DNA of 64,000 bases, from contig NZ_JALPVL010000004.1 of NCBI RefSeq assembly GCF_023544465.1, positions 558,001 to 622,000 of the forward strand, written 5' to 3'. The first letter of the stretch is position 1. Each line of letters starts with the position of its first letter. Positions 24,723 through 33,719 of this stretch are shown here, piece after piece. Source of the stretch: Paractinoplanes maris. GTDB taxonomy: Bacteria > Actinomycetota > Actinomycetes > Mycobacteriales > Micromonosporaceae. Below the pieces are notes generated by a model. It ran no database searches, was not told where the DNA came from, and saw only the letters and a list, made by a program, of their open reading frames with translations. The position numbers and the translations under genes were made by a program.

Positions 24723-25742
24723 GTGATAAGAGTTGCTCGACTCCTGGCGGTCGGTCTGACCGCCGCCGTGGCCCTGACCGCCTGCAGCAATCCCAACAAG
24801 GATGACGCCGCCGGGGGCGCGGCCACCGCCGCCCCGGCCGACAAGAAGCTCAGCATCGGCTTCTTCGGCTTCGCCAAGGCCAACTCGTTCGCCCAGGCCA
24901 CCTGGGCCGGGGTGCAGGAGTACGCGAACGCCAACAACGCCGAGGCCACCTTCCTCGACTCCAACTTCGACGGGCCGACCCAGGTCAACCAGCTGCAGGA
25001 CGCGGTCACCTCGAAGCGTTACGACGTGGTCATCGTGCAGGCCAACGACGGCACCGCGATGGTCAACCCGGTCAAGCAGGCGGTCGCCGCCGGCATCACC
25101 GTGGTGGTCGAGTTCACCCCGGTCGGCGGCAAGTACGACACCATCGAGCCGCAGGTGCCCGGCACCGTCAACATCATCGACCCGCCCACGGTCAACGGCG
25201 ACGGCCTGGCCAAGATGGCGCTCGAAGGCTGCAAGACGGTCACCGACGGCGCCTGCAAGGTGGCCTACTTCCAGGGCTTCGCGAACTACCCGCTGGACAC
25301 CGCCCGCACCGAGGCCGCGATCAAGGCGCTCAAGGCCGGTGGCGCCGCCGAGGTCATCTCGAACTTCGTCGGCGGTTACACCCCGGACAGTGGCCGCGGC
25401 GCCATGCAGAACCTGCTGCAGGCCCACCCCGACGTCAACGTGGTGATCGGCTCGTCCCAGGCGCTGCAGGGCGCGACCCCGCTGGCGGCCGGCAAGAAGA
25501 TCACCTTCGTGGGCAACGGCGGCTCGACCCAGGCCTACGACTTCGTGGCCAAGGGAACCTGGTTCGGCACCTACGCGATGCCGGAGAAGGCCCAGGGCGC
25601 GAAGGCGGCCGAGCTCGGCATCAAGAAGGCCCGCGGCGAGACCGTCCCCGAGGCGACCGACGCGTGCTCGACGCTGACCGACTACGCGTGCCTCGGCACC
25701 AAGGACAAGCTGGCCGGCAAGACGGCCGACTACTCGGACTGA
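24723..25742 (+). CDS. Lipoprotein substrate-binding protein of a sugar-type ABC importer
   Basis: GTG start after AAGAGGAGCACCA. 339 aa. The lipobox is VALTACSNPN, with lipidation at Cys21, followed by a low-complexity linker. The remainder is a type I periplasmic-binding fold of the ribose/galactose class: SIGFFGFAKANSFAQATW, VIVQANDGTAMVNPVKQAV and DVNVVIGSSQALQGATPLA. It delivers substrate to the ATPase and permease downstream. The hydantoinase setting suggests a heterocyclic or nucleoside-like ligand rather than a sugar (inference). Confidence 0.9.
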   Translation: MIRVARLLAVGLTAAVALTACSNPNKDDAAGGAATAAPADKKLSIGFFGFAKANSFAQATWAGVQEYANANNAEATFLDSNFDGPTQVNQLQDAVTSKRYDVVIVQANDGTAMVNPVKQAVAAGITVVVEFTPVGGKYDTIEPQVPGTVNIIDPPTVNGDGLAKMALEGCKTVTDGACKVAYFQGFANYPLDTARTEAAIKALKAGGAAEVISNFVGGYTPDSGRGAMQNLLQAHPDVNVVIGSSQALQGATPLAAGKKITFVGNGGSTQAYDFVAKGTWFGTYAMPEKAQGAKAAELGIKKARGETVPEATDACSTLTDYACLGTKDKLAGKTADYSD

Positions 25743-25749
25743 CGACGGC

Positions 25750-25775
25750 GGGCGCCGGGGACATCCCCGGCGCCC
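25750..25775 (+). terminator. Hairpin between binding-protein and ATPase genes
   Basis: GGGCGCCGGGG pairs with CCCCGGCGCCC around a 4-base loop, with no U-tract. It lies 7 bp after the binding-protein stop and just upstream of the ATPase ribosome-binding site GAGGAGG, a usual place for partial termination or mRNA 3'-end protection that makes more binding protein than transporter. Confidence 0.6.
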
Positions 25776-25794
25776 TCGGTGTCGAGGAGGCCTC

Positions 25795-27309
25795 GTGAGC
25801 ACTCAGAAAGCACCGTCGATCGCGGTACGCGGCGTCGGCAAGAGCTACAGCGGCGTCACCGTGCTGCACGACATCGACCTGGACATCGCGCCGGGCGAGG
25901 TGCACGGGCTGGTCGGCGAGAACGGCGCCGGCAAGAGCACCCTGCTGAAGATCCTCGGCGGTGCCATCAAGGCGGACGCCGGCACGCTGAGCTTCGACGG
26001 GGAGCAGGTCTCGATCGGCAGCCCCCGGGACGCCATCGGGCACGGCATCAGCCTGATCTCGCAGGAGGGCGCGCTGGTGCCGGCGCTCAGCGTGCTGGAC
26101 AACGTGTTCCTGGCCCGCTGGTCGCACCGCGGCGGCCTGGTCAGTGCCCGCGCCGACCGCAAGCGCCTGACCGGGCTGCTGGAGACGACCGGCTTCTCGG
26201 TCGACCCCGACGTGCGGGTCGACACGCTGCCGATCGGCGTGCAGCAGCAGGTCGAGATCCTGCGCGCGCTGGCCCGGGGAGCCCGGGTGATCGCCATGGA
26301 CGAGCCCACCGCGGTGCTGGCCGAGCACGAGAAGGAGAACCTGCTCGCGCTCATCCGCCGGCTGGCCGCGAGCGGCACGACCATCATCCTGGTGTCGCAC
26401 TTCCTCGAGGAGGTGCTGTCGGTCGCCGATCGGATCACGGTGCTGCGCGACGGCGCGCTGATCCGCACCGGGCCGGCCGCCGAGACGTCCCCGCGGGCCC
26501 TGGTCGGGCACATGGTCGGCCGCGAGATCGACGTGCTCTACCCCGACCCGCGGCCGGTGCCGGACGGCTCGCCGGTGGTCCTGGCCGCGCGCGGGCTCAG
26601 GCGCGGGCTGGTCGACGGCGTCGACCTCGAGGTGCGCTCCGGCGAGATCCTCGGCATCGCCGGGCTGGTCGGCAGCGGGCGTACGGAGACCCTGCGGCTG
26701 CTCTTCGGGGCGGACCGGCCCACCGCGGGCGTCGTCGAGGTGGACGGCGTGGCGCTGACCTCGAACACCCCGCGAGCCGCGATGGCCGCCGGGGTGGCGA
26801 TGGTGCCCGAGTCCCGCAAGGAGCAGGGCCTGGTCATGCAGCGCTCAGTGGCCGAAAATGTGGCCCTCTCGTCGCTGTCCGGCCGGCGCTCCGGCCCGTT
26901 CGTCAAGCGCCCGGCCGAGAAGACCGCGGTCGGCGAGATCTCGAAGTCGGTGGACATCCGGGCGGCCAACCCCGAGTCGCCGATCGAAACCCTCTCCGGT
27001 GGCAACCAGCAGAAGGCACTCTTCGCCAAGTGGCTGCTGCGCGATCCCAAGGTGCTGCTCATCGACGAGCCCACCCGTGGCGTGGACGTCGCCGCCAAGA
27101 CCCAGATCCACCACCTGATCACCGGGCTCGCGGCCGACGGCATGGCCGTGGTCTGCGTGTCGTCCGAGATCGAGGAACTGCTGGCGCTCTCGCACCGGGT
27201 GCTCGTGCTGCGGCACGGCCGGCCGGTCGGCGAGTACCCGCGCGGCACGACCCCCGAGGTCGTCGTCGCCGCCGCGTTCGGCGACCACTCACAGGGAGAG
27301 ACAAGTTGA
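25795..27309 (+). CDS. Sugar-type ABC transporter ATP-binding protein, two nucleotide-binding domains
   Basis: 504 aa, GTG start. The first domain has Walker A GENGAGKST, Walker B VIAMDEPT and His-switch LVSHFL. The second (from about 262) has a degenerate Walker A, GLVGSGRTET, signature LSGGNQQKALFAKWL, Walker B VLLIDEPTRG. This is the RbsA/MglA/XylG layout, in which the second site is divergent. Its stop overlaps the TTG start of the permease gene. Confidence 0.94.
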   Translation: MSTQKAPSIAVRGVGKSYSGVTVLHDIDLDIAPGEVHGLVGENGAGKSTLLKILGGAIKADAGTLSFDGEQVSIGSPRDAIGHGISLISQEGALVPALSVLDNVFLARWSHRGGLVSARADRKRLTGLLETTGFSVDPDVRVDTLPIGVQQQVEILRALARGARVIAMDEPTAVLAEHEKENLLALIRRLAASGTTIILVSHFLEEVLSVADRITVLRDGALIRTGPAAETSPRALVGHMVGREIDVLYPDPRPVPDGSPVVLAARGLRRGLVDGVDLEVRSGEILGIAGLVGSGRTETLRLLFGADRPTAGVVEVDGVALTSNTPRAAMAAGVAMVPESRKEQGLVMQRSVAENVALSSLSGRRSGPFVKRPAEKTAVGEISKSVDIRAANPESPIETLSGGNQQKALFAKWLLRDPKVLLIDEPTRGVDVAAKTQIHHLITGLAADGMAVVCVSSEIEELLALSHRVLVLRHGRPVGEYPRGTTPEVVVAAAFGDHSQGETS

Positions 27310-28310
27310 GCGTCGACACCACCCCCCAGGCGCCGGCCACGCCGTCGCCGGCCGCGGCGAACAACATGTCGCGCCTCGCCTTCCGGATGCGCGACTACGG
27401 CATCGTGGCGGCACTGGTGATCATCGTGATCGCGCTGTCGCTCAGCACGGACACGTTCCTGACCAGCGGCAACCTCGTCAACCTGCTCGACCAGACCGCG
27501 GTGCTGGGCCTGCTGGCCACCGGCGCCACGATCTGCATCATCAGCGGCGTCTTCGACCTGACGGCCAGTGCCACGCTCGCCCTCTCGGCGATCGTCGGCG
27601 TCCAGGTCGGCCGGGTCACCGACGTCTACGTCGGCTTCGCCGCCGCCGTGCTGGCCGGTGCCCTGCTCGGCTTCATCACCGGCACGGTCGTCGTGCGCAG
27701 CGGCGTCAACTCGTTCGTCGGCACGCTCGCCACCAGCCTGGTCTATCGCGGCCTGGCCGTCATGGTCACCGGTGGCGCGATCGTCTACCCCCTGACGCAG
27801 TACGCCGAGAGCTTCGGCGTGCTGACCTGGCCGTCCCTGTTCGGGCTGACCTCGGCCACGATCATGTTCGTCGTCGTCGTGGCGGTTCTGGCGGTCATTG
27901 TTTCCCGTACGACGTTCGGGCGGCGCCTGTACGCGGTCGGCGGCAACGCCGAGGCGGCTCGGCTGTCGGGCATCCGGGTCGGTTCGATCCACGTCACCGC
28001 GTTCATGATCAGCGGTGTCTGCTCGGCGCTGGCCGGCCTGATCCTGGCCTCGCGGGCCGGCTCGGCCCAGTCGACGATGGCGACCGGCATGGAGTTGACC
28101 GCGATCGCGGCCGCCGTGGTCGGCGGCACCAGCATCCTCGGCGGTGAGGGCGCGGTGTGGCGGGCCATCGTCGGCGCGCTGCTGCTGACCCTGATCGGCA
28201 ACGGCTTCAACCTGCTCGGCTGGGACACGATCTATCAGCAGGTGCTGCAGGGCCTGCTCATCCTGTTCGCCGTGACCATGGACCGCTGGCTGCGCAAACG
28301 CACCCGCTGA
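27306..28310 (+). CDS. ABC transporter permease (RbsC/BPD_transp_2 family)
   Basis: TTG start at 27306, overlapping the ATPase stop as TTGA. 334 aa. About nine hydrophobic segments follow a 30-residue cytoplasmic leader. The EAA-like loop region is GRRLYAVGGNAEAARLSGIRVGSI, typical of ribose/autoinducer-2/simple-sugar permeases. It forms the membrane channel for the preceding ATPase and lipoprotein. Ends 18 bp before the HyuA-like gene. Confidence 0.93.
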   Translation: MSVDTTPQAPATPSPAAANNMSRLAFRMRDYGIVAALVIIVIALSLSTDTFLTSGNLVNLLDQTAVLGLLATGATICIISGVFDLTASATLALSAIVGVQVGRVTDVYVGFAAAVLAGALLGFITGTVVVRSGVNSFVGTLATSLVYRGLAVMVTGGAIVYPLTQYAESFGVLTWPSLFGLTSATIMFVVVVAVLAVIVSRTTFGRRLYAVGGNAEAARLSGIRVGSIHVTAFMISGVCSALAGLILASRAGSAQSTMATGMELTAIAAAVVGGTSILGGEGAVWRAIVGALLLTLIGNGFNLLGWDTIYQQVLQGLLILFAVTMDRWLRKRTR

Positions 28311-28328
28311 GCCGAGTACGCTGATCAA

Positions 28329-29627
28329 ATGCCTGCTCAGGGCGATGATGTCGCGCACATCGGGGTGACGTTGCGGCCGCACCGGGCGCACGCCGCGGTG
28401 GTGCTCGGGGCGACCGTCCTGCCGGTCGAGCCGGTCGCTCCGGCCCGCACCGATCTGGAGGGCGTCATCGCCGCCGCGGTCGGGGTGGCGTTGCGCGCCG
28501 CCCCCGGCGGGGCCGGCGCGGTCACCGTCGACCTGGCGCCGCTGCTGTTCGACACGTTGCTGCGGCCCGAGGCCGAGGTGCCGCCGGTGGCCGTCGTCCG
28601 GATCGTGCCGCGCGCGGCCACCGACCCGGCGCTGGCCCGGTCACCGGCCGAGCTGGTCGAACGCCGGATCGGCCGCCGCTGGACCGTGGCCGGCGGGCAC
28701 GACCTGCTCGGCAACGAGCTGTGCCCGCTCGACCGGGACGGGCTGGCCCGGCTCGGTACGGAGCTGGCGGCCACCGGCATCCGCCACGTGGCCATCGTGG
28801 CGGCCGGCTCCCAGGCCCGGCCCGCGCACGAGCGGGAGGTGGCCGACGCGATCCTGGCCGCCGTGCCCGGGGCCCGCATCTCGGTGGCCAGCGACTACGG
28901 CGGCCAGGGGCTGGTCGCCCGGGAGGCCACGGTGGTGATCGACAGCGCGCTGACCGCGCTCACCGAGCGGGTGCTGGACCGCTGCGAACGTACGCTGGCC
29001 CGCCTGCCCGGGTCGCTGGAGTTGCGGGTCGCCCGGGGCGACGGCGGCTACAGCACGCCCTCGCGCATCCGGGTCACCCCGGTCGTGGCGCTCGGCGCCA
29101 CCGAGGCCCTCGAACTGTGCGGCGCCGCGCACCTGGCCGGGCTCGACAACTGCCGGGTGCTGCTGTCGCGCGACGGCCACCCGGTGGCCGGCGAGGTGCG
29201 GCACGGCCTGGCCGTGGTGCGCCCGGACGAACCCGCGGGGATCGGCACCGAGCTGGTGGTGCCGATGGCCGTGCTGACCGCTGTCCCGGCCACGACGCCG
29301 GACGACGTCCCGGGCCGCGGAGCCGACGTACCGACGATCAAGCCGGATGCCGAGCCGCACGTGCTGGCCTGCGTCGGCGCGGCGATCAGCCAGCCCGCCT
29401 CGTGGCTCGACGAGGTGGCGTTCATCGAGTCGGCCGACGAGCTCGACCGGGTGCGGCGCGACGCCGAGGAACGAGCCACCGCGATGGTGATGGCCAACGG
29501 TGCCGCCCCGGGCACCACGCATGTCGCCGAGATCTCCACGGTGGCGGTGCCCTACAGCCCGTCGGGCACAATCCGGATCAGGGTGCGGGTGGCGGGCTCG
29601 CCCGACACCTCGCTGGCCGGCCGATGA
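28329..29627 (+). CDS. Degenerate HyuA-like (hydantoinase/oxoprolinase N-terminal) protein
   Basis: 432 aa, shorter than the 680-aa HyuA proteins elsewhere in this window. The opening HIGVTLRPHRAHAAVVLG aligns with the phosphate-1 strand-loop of HyuA but lacks the GGTxTD core, so ATP use is doubtful. Later segments follow the HyuA N-terminal fold: FDTLLRPEAEVPPVAVVRIV, IRHVAIVAAGSQARPAHEREVA and SDYGGQGLVAREATVVIDSAL. Its stop overlaps the start of the DUF917 gene. HyuA-like plus DUF917 pairs are a known arrangement of unclear chemistry. Confidence 0.7.
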   Translation: MPAQGDDVAHIGVTLRPHRAHAAVVLGATVLPVEPVAPARTDLEGVIAAAVGVALRAAPGGAGAVTVDLAPLLFDTLLRPEAEVPPVAVVRIVPRAATDPALARSPAELVERRIGRRWTVAGGHDLLGNELCPLDRDGLARLGTELAATGIRHVAIVAAGSQARPAHEREVADAILAAVPGARISVASDYGGQGLVAREATVVIDSALTALTERVLDRCERTLARLPGSLELRVARGDGGYSTPSRIRVTPVVALGATEALELCGAAHLAGLDNCRVLLSRDGHPVAGEVRHGLAVVRPDEPAGIGTELVVPMAVLTAVPATTPDDVPGRGADVPTIKPDAEPHVLACVGAAISQPASWLDEVAFIESADELDRVRRDAEERATAMVMANGAAPGTTHVAEISTVAVPYSPSGTIRIRVRVAGSPDTSLAGR

Positions 29628-30733
29628 GCGGGCCGGCCGGCTACATCGGGGCCAGCGCGTCGATCACCGCCGAGGACGTGCCCGCGCTGTACGAGGGGGC
29701 CAAGTTCTATTCGCCGGCGGTCGGCGACGCCAACCGCTCGTCGATCACGTCCTGGCTGGCCGGGCTGCTCGACCGCAACGGCCCGGTGCCGCTGCTGCGG
29801 GTCGAGGCGGTCGCGCCCGAGACGCCCTGCGTGTCGGTCTGCGTGCTCGGCTCCGGCTCGGCGATGGCCGACCTGCCACCGGCCGGGGACGAGTTCGAGA
29901 TGGCCGTACGCCAGATCGAGCGGCTCCAGCGGGTCGAGTTCGGCGCCGTCTATCCGCTGGCCGCGGCGACGATCAGCGCGCTGGTCGCGGTGGTGACCGC
30001 GGCCCAGCTGCGGGTGCCGCTGCTCGACGCGGACGGGATGGGCCGGACGTTCGCGCTGATCCACCACACCGCGATGCACCTGTCCGGGGTGTCGCCGACG
30101 CCGCTGGCCGCGGTCGGGCCGACCGGCGAGAGCGTGCTGGTCGAGGTGCCGGCCGGACCGCGGGCCGACCGGATGCTGCGGGCGAACGTGGACACCGTGG
30201 GCGGCTGGGCGGCCCTGGCGGCGTACCCGACCACGGCCGGCGTCCTGCGCCGGGCCGCGCTGCCCGGCACGGTGTCGCGGATCGCCAACGTGGGGCGGCT
30301 GCTGCTCGACCGTACCGACCCCGACGTGCTGGTCACCCGGCTCGGCACGATCACCGGTTGCCGCCGGCTGGCCCGCGGCCGCATCGCCGAGCTCGAGCAC
30401 CTGAGCCGGCCCAGCGACGTCACCATCCCGGCCCACCCGTCGAGCCTGGTCGTCGAGGAGACCGGCGGGCTCGGCCGGCAGTTGCGCATCGAGCTGCGCA
30501 GCGAGATCGTGGCCGTCTTCGCCGACGGCGCGCTGATCGCCGGCGCCCCCGACCTGATCGGCCTGCTCGACGTGTCCCGGGGCGTGCTGGCCACGCTGGA
30601 CAGCCTGGAGCCGGGCGACCTGGTCGACGTGCTGGTCACCCCGGCCGACGCGGTCTGGTATTCACCGCGGGGCATGGAGATGGTCGGCATGGCCTCGCAC
30701 GGCATCCCCCTGGCCCACCCGAGGCGCCGATGA
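29624..30733 (+). CDS. DUF917 / S-methyl-thiohydantoin desulfurase-domain protein
   Basis: 369 aa; ATG overlaps the preceding stop. The N-terminal domain has ITAEDVPALYEGAKFYSPAVGD and GSGSAMADLPPAGDEFEMAVRQIERL; the C-terminal domain has a serine-rich YPTTAGVLRRAALPGTVSRI and ends VLVTPADAVWYSPRGMEMVGM. These match the DUF917 layout by eye. Known members are associated with hydantoin or thiohydantoin metabolism. Its own stop overlaps the repeat micro-ORF at 30730, so four consecutive genes are translationally coupled. Confidence 0.72.
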   Translation: MSGPAGYIGASASITAEDVPALYEGAKFYSPAVGDANRSSITSWLAGLLDRNGPVPLLRVEAVAPETPCVSVCVLGSGSAMADLPPAGDEFEMAVRQIERLQRVEFGAVYPLAAATISALVAVVTAAQLRVPLLDADGMGRTFALIHHTAMHLSGVSPTPLAAVGPTGESVLVEVPAGPRADRMLRANVDTVGGWAALAAYPTTAGVLRRAALPGTVSRIANVGRLLLDRTDPDVLVTRLGTITGCRRLARGRIAELEHLSRPSDVTIPAHPSSLVVEETGGLGRQLRIELRSEIVAVFADGALIAGAPDLIGLLDVSRGVLATLDSLEPGDLVDVLVTPADAVWYSPRGMEMVGMASHGIPLAHPRRR

Positions 30734-30888
30734 CTCCCGCGACCGAGCCGCGCCGCCTGGCTGACCCGCGCCGCCTGGCTGACCCGCGCCGCCTGGCTGA
30801 CCCGCGCCGCCTGGCTGACCCGCGCCGCCTGGCTGACCGGGGTCGCCTGGCTGGGCCGGGCCGCCTGGCTGAGGTGGGGCGCCGATGA
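30730..30888 (+). CDS. 52-aa basic hexapeptide-repeat micro-ORF
   Basis: ATG at 30730 overlaps the DUF917 stop as ATGA and its TGA at 30886 overlaps the PucR start, also as ATGA. It thus exactly fills the gap between two real genes in a coupled operon. The product begins MTPATEPRRLAD and repeats PRRLAD five times before diverging (RGRLAG, PGRLAE). No domain or signal. Either a real basic small protein or a passive linker created by repeat growth that keeps ribosomes running into the regulator gene. Confidence 0.5.
   Translation: MTPATEPRRLADPRRLADPRRLADPRRLADPRRLADRGRLAGPGRLAEVGRR
30751..30876 (+). repeat. 18-bp minisatellite, 7 units
   Basis: CGCCGCCTGGCTGACCCG recurs at 30751, 30769, 30787, 30805 and 30823, with two further degenerate units to 30876. 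The first four units are identical. Confidence 0.95.
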
Positions 30889-32408
30889 GGCGTACGTCGA
30901 CTCTTTCGATCACGCTGGGCGAGCTGGCCCGCATTCAGCCGCTGGCCGGGGCCGAGTCGCACCTGGCCGACCCGTCGCGCAAGGTCGAGCAGGTGGTGCT
31001 GGCCGAGACGTTCGACCGGCTGCGCCGCTGCACGCCGCACGTCCTGGTGGTGCTGCACGACGAGGCGGCCACCGGCGGCTGGTCGCTGGCCGCTGCACTG
31101 CACCTGGCCTGGGAGCGCAACCTGTCGGCGGTGGTCGTCTCGCGGACGGTGGCCGGCGGCGCCAGTGTCGCGCTGGCCGAGCGCCTGCACATGTCGCTGA
31201 TCGTCATCGACGACGACCCGATCGACATCGCGCTGCAGCTCGCCGGTCAGGTCAGCGCGCCCGCCGCGGCCCGCGCCCTGCGGCAGGCCCGGCTGGCCGA
31301 GCAACTGGCCGAGCAGACCGGCATCCGCGGCGTGCTCGGGGTGCTCAACCGCGAGCTCCAGCACGTGCCGGTCGCCCTCGTGGTGGGGGGCGTGGTGGTG
31401 GCCGGGCAGAGCGCGGCGCTGACCGACCGGCCGCAGGTGCGCCAGCTCGAGGTCGAGGTGCACGCGCCGGGGGAGCGGTCGGCGGCCCGGCTGATCGCCG
31501 CGGTGCCACTGCCCGGCCCGGCGGCGGTCGACCAGGTGGAGTCCCTGCTGCGGCTGGCCCGCCCGTCCCTGCAGGCGGCGTGGGCCCAGAGCCGGCTCGA
31601 CACAGCGACCCGGGCCGCGCACGAGCAGGCCGCGTTCGGGCTGCTGCGCCGGCTCCCGCAGGCGTCGTCCGGCGAAGCGGCCGAGATCGAGGTCCCGGCC
31701 TGGACGAGCGAGCTGGGCTGGCAGGTCGGCGAGGCCAACCGCGCGGTGTGGCTGGCCCCGCTGCGCCCGTCCGGCGAACCCCCGGCCGAGATCACCTATC
31801 TGATCCGGGCCTCGTGGCAGCGCGGCCACTCGACCTGGCCGCTGGTGGCCGAGGGCGACGGCTGGATCTCCTGGCACAGCGGCACCGACCCGGACGACGT
31901 GACCGCGCTGCGCCGGGCGCTGGCCGGCTTCCGCGACTCGGCGGTGGCCCACCGGCTGGCCATCGGCATCGGCCGGGCCCATCCCGGCGTCGGGGGCCTG
32001 ATGCGCTCGGTGGCCGAGGCCCGCCTGGCCGCCCACGTGGCCCGCGAGGGCGGTCCCGGTGCGGTGCAGTGGTTCGACCAGGTGGGCGCGAACGCCGCGC
32101 TGGCCTGGCTGCCGACCACCGAGATCGCCCAGGTGGCCGACCTGTGCCTGGAGGACCTGATGGCCGCGAAGGACCGGGCCGCACTGGTCCAGACCGTGCT
32201 CGCGGTGCTCGACTCGGGCGGCTCCCTGAGCCAGGCGTCGCAGCGGCTCGGCGTCCACCGCAACACCGTGCTGGCCCGGCTGGCGCGGGCCCGGCAGCTC
32301 GGCCTGACCTACGAGGAGCCCGGCCAGCGCCTGGCCCTGCATGTCCTCTGCTATGCCCTCACTTCACTGTGGAGCGAGACCGGCACGGAGCACGCCCAGC
32401 CGGCATAG
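30885..32408 (+). CDS. PucR-family transcriptional regulator
   Basis: 507 aa. The N-terminal PucR domain (about 10-130) includes ETFDRLRRCTPHVLVVLHDEAA and a GGWSLAAALHLAWERNLSAVVV segment; a central GGDEF-like region precedes the C-terminal helix-turn-helix, GGSLSQASQRLGVHRNTVLARLARARQL, typical of the PucR/CdaR HTH_30 group. PucR proteins control purine, allantoin and related nitrogen-source genes, consistent with control of the adjoining hydantoinase/ABC locus. Its translation is coupled to the repeat micro-ORF. Confidence 0.88.
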   Translation: MRRTSTLSITLGELARIQPLAGAESHLADPSRKVEQVVLAETFDRLRRCTPHVLVVLHDEAATGGWSLAAALHLAWERNLSAVVVSRTVAGGASVALAERLHMSLIVIDDDPIDIALQLAGQVSAPAAARALRQARLAEQLAEQTGIRGVLGVLNRELQHVPVALVVGGVVVAGQSAALTDRPQVRQLEVEVHAPGERSAARLIAAVPLPGPAAVDQVESLLRLARPSLQAAWAQSRLDTATRAAHEQAAFGLLRRLPQASSGEAAEIEVPAWTSELGWQVGEANRAVWLAPLRPSGEPPAEITYLIRASWQRGHSTWPLVAEGDGWISWHSGTDPDDVTALRRALAGFRDSAVAHRLAIGIGRAHPGVGGLMRSVAEARLAAHVAREGGPGAVQWFDQVGANAALAWLPTTEIAQVADLCLEDLMAAKDRAALVQTVLAVLDSGGSLSQASQRLGVHRNTVLARLARARQLGLTYEEPGQRLALHVLCYALTSLWSETGTEHAQPA

Positions 32409-32414
32409 CTGTGG

Positions 32415-32960
32415 TCACAGGCCGGCGGCGCTGTCGTAGCGGCGGCGCAGGTCGGTCATCTCGGGTTCGGACAGGGCTTCCTTGGCGGCCAGGCCGGCGT
32501 ACGCCGGGGGGAACATCTCGCGGAGCCGGTCCACGAACTTGGTGTCGGCGGTGGCCTCGACGACCTGGATGCCGGGCGGGGTGGTGGAGACGTCCACGAT
32601 CACCGGGCCGGCCAGTTTGACCGCCACGTCCCACGGGCGGTTCGGCTCGGCCACGCCGCAGAGGTGGAAACCGTAGACCGTCCGTACCTCGGAAAGGGTT
32701 TTGACCTGGGCCGGCTCGTAGCCGTAGACCCGGACCCCGCAGATCACCGCCGGAGGGGCGGCCGACGGCTGAGCGGCGGCGTGGCCGGCGTGGTTGTGCT
32801 GTCCCGGGTCCGACTGTTCGAGCGTGTCGCGCATCAGGGTCACGATCTGGCCCTGGACGTCGGCCGGCTCGTCCTGCCCGGCGGCCAGGCCGTACGCGCC
32901 GGCCACGGTCGCCAGCAGGATCGCCGCCACCCCCGCGTAGCGGCCCTTTCCCAGCTTCAT
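32415..32960 (-). CDS. Secreted or membrane-anchored protein of unknown function
   Basis: I start at the ATG at 32960 (MKLGKGRYAGVAAILL), which has the strong ribosome-binding site GAGGAGAAG; an upstream open frame is not used. 181 aa. One N-terminal hydrophobic segment (about 9-26) is a signal peptide or anchor. A Pro/Ala/His-rich stretch (about 50-70) is followed by a globular part with two Cys (ICGVRVYGYEP, YGFHLCGVAEP) that could form a disulfide. Convergent with pucR, 6 bp apart. No family recognised. Confidence 0.7.
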   Translation of the reverse strand: MKLGKGRYAGVAAILLATVAGAYGLAAGQDEPADVQGQIVTLMRDTLEQSDPGQHNHAGHAAAQPSAAPPAVICGVRVYGYEPAQVKTLSEVRTVYGFHLCGVAEPNRPWDVAVKLAGPVIVDVSTTPPGIQVVEATADTKFVDRLREMFPPAYAGLAAKEALSEPEMTDLRRRYDSAAGL

Positions 32961-33024
32961 GAGCACTTCTCCTCGCCGGTGGCCCGGCGCGGGACGTCGG
33001 GTGACGCCCCGCACCGGTGCCTGA

Positions 33025-33687
33025 TCAGGTGAAGTTGACGTCACTGCACCACATGTAGGCCTGGTCCTGGTGCGAGGCCTGCCAGATGACGAACAGGATG
33101 TGGTGTCCGGTGTAGCCGGACGTCGAGACGTTGAACGAGATGTTCTGCGCCGGGGCGTAGCGGCCGGTCTGCTGGATGAAGTCGAGGTTGCCCCAGCCGA
33201 GGCGCTGAGTGGCCGGGTTGAACCCCTGCTTGCTGACGTAGACCCGGAAGTAGTCGGCGCCGTGACTGGCCTGGTCGTACATCTGCACGGTGAAATTGCG
33301 GCCGAGGTTGGTCTGCCGCCAGGCGCCGGGCTGGTTCAGGCTGTCGTTGCGGGTGAGCCCGTTGCTGCAGAGCTGCCCGTCGGGGGTACGAGCCTGGAAC
33401 TGGCCGCCGAGGCCGTCGCGCAGGGCGCTCATCCAGTTCCACATGGTGTCGGGGTTGGCCTGGAACGCCTGCCAGCACATCGGGTCCTGGGTCTGCATGG
33501 CCGGGTTCATGTGCTGACTGCCCCAGGCCTGCCAGCACTGGTAGGCGCGACTGGCCGGCCCGACGACGGTGCCGTGGGCCTGAGCCGCACCGGCTGCGGG
33601 CAGCAAGCCCACCACCAGAGCGAGCAGAACGACCAGAACCTGAGCTGAGCGTTTCTGCCGGGACTGACTGGAATCGTGTGGACGCAC
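33025..33687 (-). CDS. Secreted AA10 lytic polysaccharide monooxygenase
   Basis: GTG start at 33687, chosen for the strong GGAGGAGG just upstream and a full signal peptide ending AAGAAQA. 220 aa. The mature protein starts HGTVVGPASRAY, giving the N-terminal His of the copper brace; the second His is in QASHGADYFRVYVS, and AYMWCSDVNF closes the single catalytic domain. No carbohydrate-binding module. It oxidatively cleaves chitin or cellulose. The CebR-type box 33 bp upstream points to cellulose/cellobiose control. Confidence 0.92.
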   Translation of the reverse strand: MRPHDSSQSRQKRSAQVLVVLLALVVGLLPAAGAAQAHGTVVGPASRAYQCWQAWGSQHMNPAMQTQDPMCWQAFQANPDTMWNWMSALRDGLGGQFQARTPDGQLCSNGLTRNDSLNQPGAWRQTNLGRNFTVQMYDQASHGADYFRVYVSKQGFNPATQRLGWGNLDFIQQTGRYAPAQNISFNVSTSGYTGHHILFVIWQASHQDQAYMWCSDVNFT

Positions 33688-33719
33688 GGTTCCTCCTCCA
33701 TTCTTCGGCAATCGGGGGA

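Noticed and set aside
24213..25802. 529-codon minus-strand frame
   Set aside because: Antisense to the ABM-fold and lipoprotein genes, which have clear domains, a lipobox and ribosome-binding sites.
25779..28310. 843-codon frame appearing to fuse the transporter ATPase and permease
   Set aside because: The first part is an out-of-frame shadow of the ATPase; the permease has its own TTG start at 27306 overlapping the ATPase stop.
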